Assembly (NCBI GenBank): GCA_900556945.1 | Contig: USQP01000006.1 | Span: forward strand, 1-13,166 | DNA length: 13,166 nucleotides | DNA from: an uncultured Clostridium sp. | GTDB lineage: Bacteria > Bacillota > Clostridia > TANB77 > CAG-508 | Direction: 5' to 3' | Part shown: positions 1-6,201 of the stretch, one piece after another | Numbering within the stretch: position 1 is the stretch's first letter | Layout of the letters: each line of letters starts with the position of its first letter | Position numbers and translations under genes: made by a program | The notes under the pieces: model-generated | Told to the model about the DNA's origin: nothing | The model's input: the letters and a program-made list of their open reading frames with translations, nothing else | Databases searched by the model: none

Positions 1-26
1 CAGCGTCAGATGTGTATAAGAGACAG
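1..26 (+). other. Residual Illumina Nextera transposase adapter (not genomic)
   Basis: These 26 bases match the 3' part of the Nextera read-1 adapter. Positions 8-26 are the 19-bp Tn5 mosaic end (AGATGTGTATAAGAGACAG), and positions 1-7 (CAGCGTC) are the adjoining adapter bases. Genomic sequence begins at 27. This is a library artefact at a contig end and should be removed, not annotated as a transposon end. Confidence 0.97.
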
Positions 27-100
27 GTATAGGATTTTATTTAGGAGTTTCTAATATAATAGTTCTTATACTTGTTATGGCGTATTTATATGCTTTTTAA
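27..100 (+). CDS. C-terminal end of an unidentified membrane protein (5' partial)
   Basis: An open frame runs from the adapter junction to TAA at 98-100 (first whole codon at 29). It encodes 23 residues, almost all hydrophobic, containing VSNIIVLILVMAYLYAF, which looks like a final transmembrane helix. The stop is 14 bases before the next start, and the AAAGGAG at 102-108 (approximate) serves the next gene, so the two are probably in one transcript. From its place ahead of pilin genes it could be a prepilin peptidase or another pilus membrane protein, but nothing diagnostic remains and I do not assign a function. The rest of the gene was lost at the contig end. Confidence 0.55.
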
Positions 101-114
101 AAAAGGAGAATGAT

Positions 115-555
115 ATGGATATTCGAAGTCAAAAGGGATATACAGGTATAGATATAGCGATATCTGTTATAGTTATAACAATATTTATTTCTCTCATTGC
201 AGTACTAATTTATAGATTTAATAGCTCATCCAACGAAGTACAACTTAAATCTAAAGCAACAGAAATCGCAATTGATGAAATAGAAAAAGTAAAAGTAGCA
301 GGATTTAAAGCATATGAGGAAATGGACCAAACGACGAAAGAAGATAAAGAAGGAAATAGTCTAGTAAACCAGTCAGTTGAAGAAGAACACGGATTTTATA
401 AAACGATATCAGTAGAAGATTATACGGATACAGAAAACAATGAAGACAAAATTTCGAATTTAGTAAAAAGAGTAACCGTAACCATATCTTATATGGTTAA
501 AGGGCAAGAGCAACAAGTTTCGCTTTCAACTATACTTTCAAAGGAGAATGAATGA
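115..555 (+). CDS. Type IV pilin-like protein with prepilin signal (minor pilin or pseudopilin)
   Basis: This 146-residue protein begins with an 8-residue basic leader ending in QKG, followed by YTGID and a hydrophobic stretch to about residue 34. That is the layout of a class III prepilin signal, cut after Gly8 by a prepilin peptidase, whose helix packs in the pilus core. The usual Glu at mature position 5 is Asp here. The part after the helix (from about residue 36) is hydrophilic and rich in Lys and Glu, with the run TEIAIDEIEKVK typical of the amphipathic half of the N-terminal helix. The small C-terminal domain (about 110 residues) and the neighbours pilB, pilT and pilC suggest a minor pilin of the PilV/GspI sort, but the exact subfamily cannot be told by eye. 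The SD AAGGAG lies just before ATG 115. The 3' end overlaps the next gene by 4 bases (ATGA), implying translational coupling. Confidence 0.8.
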   Translation: MDIRSQKGYTGIDIAISVIVITIFISLIAVLIYRFNSSSNEVQLKSKATEIAIDEIEKVKVAGFKAYEEMDQTTKEDKEGNSLVNQSVEEEHGFYKTISVEDYTDTENNEDKISNLVKRVTVTISYMVKGQEQQVSLSTILSKENE

Positions 556-1001
556 TGAAATCACAAAAAGGTGTAACACTTGTATCATTAACTGTATATG
601 TTATTGTTATGGCAATTATTGTCGGAATTCTTGCTACGATTACAACCTTTTTTTACAAAAATGTAAATGATACAAACGCGGAAATGGATCCTTTAACAGA
701 ATATACAACATTTAATAGTTACTTTTCAGATGAAGTAAATCATCCTAATATAAAAATAGTAAAATGTGGCAATACTAAAGATGAACAAGGAAATGTTCAA
801 AATTATATTGTGTTTAGTAATGGCATACAATACACTTATGTTTCTGCTAATCATGGAATCTATAGAAATGAAGTAAAAATAGGTAAAAATATAGATAGTT
901 GTACTTTTGAAGAAAAAATCGAGAATGGTAAATCAATTATTATGGTACATTTTGAATCGGGAAACACAAAAAAAGATATAGAATACACCATATCAGATTA
1001 G
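552..1001 (+). CDS. Type IV pilin-like protein, second copy (minor pilin or pseudopilin)
   Basis: This 149-residue protein starts with a 7-residue leader ending in QKG, then VTLVS and a hydrophobic helix to about residue 35, followed by FFYKN and a soluble domain. The leader resembles that of the preceding gene (SQKG then x-T), so both are probably cut by the same prepilin peptidase at Gly7. Mature position 5 is Ser instead of Glu. The C-terminal domain has alternating beta-like segments (NYIVFSNGIQYTYVSANHGIYR), as in GspJ/PilW or ComGF-type minor pilins; this comparison is an inference. ATG 552 overlaps the previous stop. ATG 555 is an equally good start, being 8 bases from the SD AGGAG at 542-546 against 5 for ATG 552. 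The gap of 88 bases to pilB holds a possible promoter. Confidence 0.78.
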   Translation: MMKSQKGVTLVSLTVYVIVMAIIVGILATITTFFYKNVNDTNAEMDPLTEYTTFNSYFSDEVNHPNIKIVKCGNTKDEQGNVQNYIVFSNGIQYTYVSANHGIYRNEVKIGKNIDSCTFEEKIENGKSIIMVHFESGNTKKDIEYTISD

Positions 1002-1025
1002 TAAATTTATGCAATTCACATAAAA

Positions 1026-1056
1026 AAGACAAAAGCGATGGATAATGTAGTATAAT
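1026..1056 (+). promoter_or_regulatory. Possible sigma-A-type promoter upstream of pilB
   Basis: A perfect TATAAT at 1051-1056 lies 33 bases before the pilB start. The best -35 candidate is AAGACA at 1026-1031 (4 of 6 consensus positions), but the 19-base spacer is long. In AT-rich DNA a TATAAT alone is weak evidence, so pilB may simply be read from the upstream pilin genes. Confidence 0.3.
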
Positions 1057-1089
1057 AAAGTAGAATACGGAAGAAAGGAAGAAAAACTT

Positions 1090-2724
1090 ATGGATATGAG
1101 GAGAAGACAACCAATTGGAGTAGAATTAGTAAAAAGAGGTGTCGTAACGGAAAACGATATAGAGGAGGCTTTAAAATATCAGAGAGAACATCCGAATAAG
1201 AAATTGGGTGATATCTTATATATATTAGATGTATGTGAACCAAATAAGTTAATAGAAGCAATTGGTGAGATTCTAGGGACAAGAGGAATTATATTAGATA
1301 GTAGAACAATAAAAGTTAAATTAACTGACTATATTTCTTTAGATGTGGCAAAAAAGAATAAAGCCATTCCTTTCGAAATAACTTCAGGAAAAATAAAAGT
1401 GTGTTTTGCAAATAACGTAAATACCAAGATTATGGACACAGTGAGATTACTATTATTAAATAAAGGCTTAGTTATGGAAAGTTACATTACTTTTGAAAGT
1501 GATATCGATAGAATACTAAAATCATTAGAAGGAACCGCAACCAACAACTTTGAAAATAATGTAAGAAATGATACGATTACAGGATTAGTGGATAGCATCA
1601 TAAAAACAGGGATGGATAGGAGAGCGAGCGATATTCATATAGAACCGATGAAAGACAAAGTAAGAGTTCGATATAGAATTGATGGAGAACTATTTACAGC
1701 AGTTAATATTGAAAAGAATAAACAAAGTCAGATAGTGGGAAGATTAAAAGCAATTTCTAATATGCACCAAGAAAAACAAGAATCACAAGATGGTAGGATT
1801 TTAATTTATGATGATTATAATATTCGTGTATCTTCACAGCCAAATGTTTATGGAGAAAAATTCGTTTTAAGATTATTAAAAAAAGATGAAAAAATTAGAA
1901 ATATATTTGAATTGGGATTTCCCGGTACAGAAGAAGAATTAACAAAAAGTATTCATAAAAAGAATAGCATTACAATAGTTGCTGCTCCAACAGGAGAGGG
2001 AAAAACGACAACCTTATATAGCATCATCGATCACTTGAATCAACCAGAAATTAATATTACCACAATTGAAGATCCAGTAGAAATAAGAATTGAAGGATTA
2101 AATCAAATAGAAATTGATAATAAATCATCTTTTTCAGGTTCATTAAGAACGGTTTTAAGACAAGACCCTGATATCATACTAGTAGGAGAAATAAGAGATA
2201 AAGAAACAGGAGAAATAGCCATACAAGCTGGACAAACAGGTCATTATGTTTTATCAACGATACACACCATTGATAGTATAGAAGTTATTACTAGGTTAAG
2301 AAAAATGGGTCTTTCCGATTATGACATTGCAAGTACTTTAGCTACAACGCTATCCCAAAGGTTAGTTAGAAGATTATGTCCGGAATGTAAAAAAGAAAGA
2401 GAATTTACAAAAGAAGAAAAAGAAAGAATGGAAAAAATTGGAGAAAAATACAAGATACAATTTGATTTAAGTGGAAAAACATATGATGCGGTAGGATGTA
2501 AACATTGTAATCATACAGGCTATTATGATAGAATTGGAATTTTTGAGATATTAAATATATCAGATGAAATAAAAATGGAAATTATGAATGGAAAATCAAG
2601 CGTGGAAATAAGAAATAAAGCTTTTGAACAAGGGTATGAGCCATTAGTGATAGATGGAATCAGAAAGATTATACAAGGATATACTACTTTAGAAGAATTA
2701 AATAAAAAATTATTAATTTATTAG
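1090..2724 (+). CDS. pilB: Type IV pilus assembly ATPase PilB (GspE/PulE family)
   Basis: This cytoplasmic hexameric ATPase of 544 residues drives pilus extension by turning PilC. Residues 1-140 resemble an MshEN domain, with tandem repeats of the form G-x2-L-x10-I/L-x3-L-x2-Q (IGVEL...ALKYQ at about 9-32, LGDIL...EAIGEI at about 39-61), so c-di-GMP binding is possible. The catalytic core has RASDIHIEP at 178-186, Walker A APTGEGKTTT at 299-308, the Asp box EDPVE at 327-331, Walker B DIILVGEIRD at 361-370, and the His-box-like STIHT at about 389-393. Four cysteines in two CxxC pairs (C430, C433, C470, C473) form the PilB/GspE zinc knuckle, which PilT-type ATPases lack. The first Gly of the usual GPTGSGKT is Ala. 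The start is set by AAGGA at 1075-1079. pilT follows after 22 bases. Confidence 0.95.
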   Translation: MDMRRRQPIGVELVKRGVVTENDIEEALKYQREHPNKKLGDILYILDVCEPNKLIEAIGEILGTRGIILDSRTIKVKLTDYISLDVAKKNKAIPFEITSGKIKVCFANNVNTKIMDTVRLLLLNKGLVMESYITFESDIDRILKSLEGTATNNFENNVRNDTITGLVDSIIKTGMDRRASDIHIEPMKDKVRVRYRIDGELFTAVNIEKNKQSQIVGRLKAISNMHQEKQESQDGRILIYDDYNIRVSSQPNVYGEKFVLRLLKKDEKIRNIFELGFPGTEEELTKSIHKKNSITIVAAPTGEGKTTTLYSIIDHLNQPEINITTIEDPVEIRIEGLNQIEIDNKSSFSGSLRTVLRQDPDIILVGEIRDKETGEIAIQAGQTGHYVLSTIHTIDSIEVITRLRKMGLSDYDIASTLATTLSQRLVRRLCPECKKEREFTKEEKERMEKIGEKYKIQFDLSGKTYDAVGCKHCNHTGYYDRIGIFEILNISDEIKMEIMNGKSSVEIRNKAFEQGYEPLVIDGIRKIIQGYTTLEELNKKLLIY

Positions 2725-2746
2725 GTGACAAAGGAGGAAACAAATT

Positions 2747-3844
2747 ATGAATTTAGATGAAATATTAGACAAAGCAATAGAATTAGATGCTTCGGATGTT
2801 CACTTAATATGTCAAAACAAGCCGATGCTTAGAATTGCAAGAGATTTAATTCCGATTGAAGAAAGTGAAATTTTAACACCAGAGGATATGAGTGAAATTT
2901 ATGATTATTTAGTGAAAGGAAATGTAGATAAAGACGAAGTATTTAATGCAACGAGAAGATTAGATATGTCCTATGAATATAAAAATATACGTTTAAGAGT
3001 AAATATATCTTTATCGGATGATATTCCATTATGTACACTAAGATTAATAAAGAATGAATTACCACCTTATGAATCCTTAGGAGTACCAGACATTGTAAGA
3101 AGAATGACATATCAAACACAAGGACTAATTTTAGTAACGGGAAAAACAAACTCTGGAAAAACAACAACACTAAATGCACTTATTAATTATATCAATGAAA
3201 ATCAAAATAAAAAGATTTTAACGTTAGAAAATCCAGTAGAATATAAACATCATTCCAAAAAATCTCTAATTGTGCAAAAAGAAGTAGGAAAAGGAAGAGA
3301 TAGTTTAACCTTTAGCGATGGTGTAAAAAACTCATTAAGAGAAGACTGTGATATCCTTGTAATAGGAGAAATTCGCGATAAAGTAACCATGGAAGCTGCT
3401 ATTGAAATGGCTGAATCTGGACATTTAGTAATTGGGACATTACATACAAAATCTTGTGCAGAAACCATTGATAGAATGATAAACTTCTATGAAGTAAGAG
3501 ATCAAGAATCGGTTAAATATTTATTATCTGCTTTGTTAAAACTAGTTGTATCACAGAGACTTTTAAAAGGGACAGATGGAAAATTAGTATTAGTTCCAGA
3601 AGTAATGGTGGTAGACAATATTGTGGCAGGGATTATTCGAAAAGAAAAGTTAAGTGTATCAGAAATTGAAGATGCGATACAAAGTAATCTTGAAAAGGGA
3701 AGTATTGGATTAATTAATTCATTAGCTGAGCTATTTGTACAAGATAAAATTACATTAGATCAAGCAAAATCCCAAATTGAGGAAAAAAATATAGAAATTT
3801 TAAATAGAACAATTATGCAATTAAAAATAAAAAGAGGAAGATAG
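2747..3844 (+). CDS. pilT: Type IV pilus retraction ATPase PilT
   Basis: This 365-residue ATPase is shorter than PilB and lacks both the MshEN region and the zinc cysteines, as expected for PilT, which depolymerises pili for twitching or retraction. Visible motifs in order: ASDVHL at 15-20 in the N-terminal PAS-like domain, Walker A GKTNSGKT at 132-139, Asp-box position LENPVEY at about 160-166, Walker B DILVIGEIRD at 202-211, GTLHT at 230-234 and SQRL at 269-272. The Asp box reads EN where PilT proteins normally have ED. The AIRNLIRE retraction motif is reduced to something like GIIRKEK at about 295-301. The SD AGGAGG at 2732-2737 fits ATG 2747. Its position between pilB and pilC supports PilT over a second extension ATPase, but the divergent C-terminus leaves a PilU-like accessory role open. 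Confidence 0.9.
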   Translation: MNLDEILDKAIELDASDVHLICQNKPMLRIARDLIPIEESEILTPEDMSEIYDYLVKGNVDKDEVFNATRRLDMSYEYKNIRLRVNISLSDDIPLCTLRLIKNELPPYESLGVPDIVRRMTYQTQGLILVTGKTNSGKTTTLNALINYINENQNKKILTLENPVEYKHHSKKSLIVQKEVGKGRDSLTFSDGVKNSLREDCDILVIGEIRDKVTMEAAIEMAESGHLVIGTLHTKSCAETIDRMINFYEVRDQESVKYLLSALLKLVVSQRLLKGTDGKLVLVPEVMVVDNIVAGIIRKEKLSVSEIEDAIQSNLEKGSIGLINSLAELFVQDKITLDQAKSQIEEKNIEILNRTIMQLKIKRGR

Positions 3845-3865
3845 CAAGAAGGGAGGAAGAAAACC

Positions 3866-5215
3866 ATGCCTACCTATATGTATAAGGCAATGACAAAAAC
3901 TGGAGTGGTCGTGAAAAATAAGGTAGAAGCTGCTAGTAAACAACATTTAGTAAAAACTTTGAAAAATAATAACTTATTACCAATTTCAATTGAACAATTA
4001 GCATACAAATCTAGAAAAGCTCTTAAAAGACAAAAGAGAAATGTAACAGATATACAAGAAATTATGAAAAACGTTAATACAACACAAATTGGAAGTGAAA
4101 AGCAAAGAACATTATCAACAAAAGAAAAAATTAATTTGTATTTTGCAAAAACAGAAAAAATAACAACAAGAGATATTGTTGTATTTACACAAAACTTCTA
4201 TTTGTTGAAAAAAGCCAATTTTAATAATATTCATGCTTTAAATACAATTATTCAAAGTACAGAAAATTTATCTTTTAGGGGAATATTAGAAGATATTTTG
4301 GCTGGTGTTGAAGCGGGAGAAAATATGTATACTACCATGGAGTACTATTCAAATGTATTTCCTTACATTTATATAAACATGATAAAGGTTGGAGAATTAT
4401 CAGGTTCTTTAACAAATGCCTTAGAACAAGCGGTAAAGTACTTAGATGACACGGAAGCATTAAATAAGAAACTACGAAATATTTTAATTCCTAATATCAT
4501 ACAATTTACATTATTGTTGGTTATGTTAGTTGTAGGAACTTTAGTTGCTATACCAGCAATTCAAGGAATATTTGATGAAATAGGGACAGAAGAGACGTTA
4601 CCTGCTGTTACTTTGTGGTTTGCAAATTTTGTTGATAACCTAATCCTGTATTGGTATATACCAGTAGTGATTATTGTAGCGATTGTAGCGGGAATTTTAT
4701 TTTATATTAATACGCCAAAAGGAAAATATAATTTTCATTATTTTAAATACAAAATGCCGATATTTGGTGAGCTGATTTTTGCAATTGACTTTTCAAGGTT
4801 GATGAAAGCAATGTTATTGAATTTAAAAAATGGAATGAGAATACAAGAAGCCTTAGAAGTTAGCAAAAATGTAGCACAAAACTATGTACTACTATCACTA
4901 GTAGAAACATCGATTAATAACATATTAACAGGTTCATCATGGATAGAACCATTTGAAAAATCAGGATTAGCAAGTCCAATGATAACAGAAATGTTAAAAA
5001 TAGGAATGCAAACAGATTTAACAGAAATGATGGAAAAATTAGTAGAATATATGGAAATGGATATCGATAATATCATGCAAAAAATAATGAAGGTATTGCC
5101 AGAAGTAGTATATGCCATTGTGGGAGTCGTACTAATATTCTTCGTATTAGTCGTACTAGTGCCATGTATTCAAGTATATATGGGAAATTTCTTATTCTCA
5201 GCCTATGGCGTGTAA
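3866..5215 (+). CDS. pilC: Type IV pilus inner-membrane platform protein PilC (GspF family)
   Basis: This 449-residue polytopic protein is the membrane platform on which PilB and PilT act. It begins with the PilC/GspF signature MPTYMYKAMTKTG. It has two GspF cytoplasmic domains: about 101-205, with IKVGELSGSLTNALE at about 173-187, and about 305-410, with the matching ITEMLKIGMQTDLTEMME at about 373-390. Membrane segments lie near 208-230, 260-282 and 414-436, giving the usual three-helix layout. A Lys-rich linker at about 45-95 sits between the N-terminal piece and the first domain and is somewhat long. An SD GGGAGG lies about ten bases before ATG 3866. It closes the recognisable pilus block: the next gene is a sugar kinase behind a palindromic spacer. 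Confidence 0.93.
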   Translation: MPTYMYKAMTKTGVVVKNKVEAASKQHLVKTLKNNNLLPISIEQLAYKSRKALKRQKRNVTDIQEIMKNVNTTQIGSEKQRTLSTKEKINLYFAKTEKITTRDIVVFTQNFYLLKKANFNNIHALNTIIQSTENLSFRGILEDILAGVEAGENMYTTMEYYSNVFPYIYINMIKVGELSGSLTNALEQAVKYLDDTEALNKKLRNILIPNIIQFTLLLVMLVVGTLVAIPAIQGIFDEIGTEETLPAVTLWFANFVDNLILYWYIPVVIIVAIVAGILFYINTPKGKYNFHYFKYKMPIFGELIFAIDFSRLMKAMLLNLKNGMRIQEALEVSKNVAQNYVLLSLVETSINNILTGSSWIEPFEKSGLASPMITEMLKIGMQTDLTEMMEKLVEYMEMDIDNIMQKIMKVLPEVVYAIVGVVLIFFVLVVLVPCIQVYMGNFLFSAYGV

Positions 5216-5265
5216 TGTCCAATTGGGGACGTTTCCTTTTGGACACAATTACCCCATTTGTCACC
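5216..5265 (+). repeat. Palindromic GGGGAC/TGTCC spacer element between pilC and the ROK kinase
   Basis: The spacer starts one base after the pilC stop and is more GC-rich than its surroundings. TGTCC at 5216-5220 pairs with GGACA at 5241-5245. Inside are the palindrome CCAATTGG at 5219-5226 and GGGGA at 5225-5229, which could pair (with G-U) with TTTCC at 5232-5236. It ends in CCCCATTTGTCACC just before the SD of the next gene. The 10435-10534 spacer shows the same style (GGGACA, TGTCCCC, CCCCATGTC next to an SD), so both may be degenerate copies of one REP-like repeat family. That link is an inference from these two sites only. Confidence 0.45.
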
Positions 5266-5283
5266 AGAGAAAGGATGATGAAA

Positions 5284-6159
5284 ATGAAAATTGGAGTGGA
5301 TATAGGTGGAAGTCATATAGCAATTGGTGTAGTGGATGAAACGGGAAGAATAGTAGAAAAAATTGAAAGAAGATTAACAAGTACGGAAAAGAAAAATATT
5401 AAAAAATATATAGAAGAATATATAATAGAACATACGAAATTATTTGAAAAAAAATACAAAATTTACGAAATAGGAATTGCTATTCCAGGAAGAGCGAAAG
5501 AGGGAATGATTTTAAGTAGTGGAAATTTAGGAATAAAAAATTATCCACTTGTAGAAAAATTACAGCAGAAAATTAAAAAACCAATTACCATAAGAAATGA
5601 TGCTAAATGTGCAGCAATGGCAGAAAATGCATATGGATGTTTAAAGGGATATCCTACAAGTTTATTTTTAACCCTCGGAACGGGAATAGGAGGGGCAGCT
5701 TTTTTAGAAGGAAAACTATTAAAATCAGGTGAAAAAGCTGCATATGAATTTGGACATATGGTAATTAATAAAAAAGGGATACCTTGTTATTGCGGTAGAG
5801 AAGGATGTTTCGAAAGATATGCCTCGATGAAAGCTTTAAAGAACAAATTAAGAGAGGTTTTAGGAAAAGATGAAACAACCAGAGGAGAAGAATTACTAGA
5901 AATCCTTCGTAATATTAAACCAGAAGATGATAAGTATGAAGAAATAAATAATGTAATAGAAGAGTATATTGAAGATTTAAGCATAGGAATCATAAATCTA
6001 ATTAAGATTTTTGAACCAGAAATGATAGGAATAGGAGGTAGTTTTGTACATTTTAAAGATATTTTACTACCTAAATTAAAAGAAAAAATGAATGAAAATG
6101 TTGAAATTCAAACAGCAGTTTTAGGAAATGATGCAGGAATGATAGGAGCAACTTTATAA
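5284..6159 (+). CDS. ROK-family sugar kinase (glucokinase-like)
   Basis: This 291-residue protein of the ROK family (repressor, ORF, kinase) lacks a DNA-binding domain, so it is a kinase and not an NagC/XylR-type repressor. Visible features: ATP-binding loop VDIGGSHIAIGVVD at 5-18, catalytic Asp106 in RNDAKCA, second phosphate loop GTGIGG at 132-137, sugar-binding EFGHM at 155-159, and a structural zinc site made by His158, Cys168, Cys170 and Cys175 (PCYCGREGC). A glucose or N-acetylhexosamine substrate is likely, but the sequence does not decide it. The reading frame is open upstream to 5164, inside pilC, but the SD AAGGA at 5271-5275 is 8 bases from ATG 5284 and MKIGVDIGG is the normal family start; ATG 5275 and 5278 are too close. 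It ends at a terminator shared with the convergent lysozyme gene. Confidence 0.9.
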   Translation: MKIGVDIGGSHIAIGVVDETGRIVEKIERRLTSTEKKNIKKYIEEYIIEHTKLFEKKYKIYEIGIAIPGRAKEGMILSSGNLGIKNYPLVEKLQQKIKKPITIRNDAKCAAMAENAYGCLKGYPTSLFLTLGTGIGGAAFLEGKLLKSGEKAAYEFGHMVINKKGIPCYCGREGCFERYASMKALKNKLREVLGKDETTRGEELLEILRNIKPEDDKYEEINNVIEEYIEDLSIGIINLIKIFEPEMIGIGGSFVHFKDILLPKLKEKMNENVEIQTAVLGNDAGMIGATL

Positions 6160-6165
6160 ATAGAA

Positions 6166-6195
6166 AAAGACATAGAAAATTATTTCTATGTTTTT
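6166..6195. terminator. Bidirectional rho-independent terminator between convergent genes
   Basis: ACATAGAAA at 6170-6178 pairs perfectly with TTTCTATGT at 6183-6191 around the loop ATTA. The stem is extended by A-T pairs at its base, with a T run on the plus strand (6191-6195) and, read on the minus strand, a T run from the A tract at 6164-6168. It lies 10 bases after the kinase stop and just past the lysozyme stop, so it can end both transcripts. The stem is AT-rich, so efficiency may be modest. Confidence 0.8.
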
Positions 6196-6201
6196 ATTGT
6201 A

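Noticed and set aside
8..26. Tn5 mosaic end as evidence of a mobile element
   Set aside because: The seven bases before it match the Nextera adapter and it lies at the contig edge, so it is library-derived.
1088..1282. Minus-strand ORF opposite pilB, and similar hydrophobic minus-strand ORFs opposite pilT, rpsB, pyrH and ispA
   Set aside because: Leu/Phe/Ile-rich translations are what AT-rich, Lys/Glu-rich genes give on the opposite strand; none has an SD or recognisable domain.
5216..5265. Spacer after pilC as a simple rho-independent terminator
   Set aside because: Its stems are short and interrupted, and no T tract follows.
5164..5283. In-frame upstream extension of the ROK kinase overlapping pilC by 52 bases
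   Set aside because: It runs through pilC and the palindromic spacer, has no ribosome binding site at 5164, and lacks family similarity; SD AAGGA and MKIGVDIGG fix the start at 5284.
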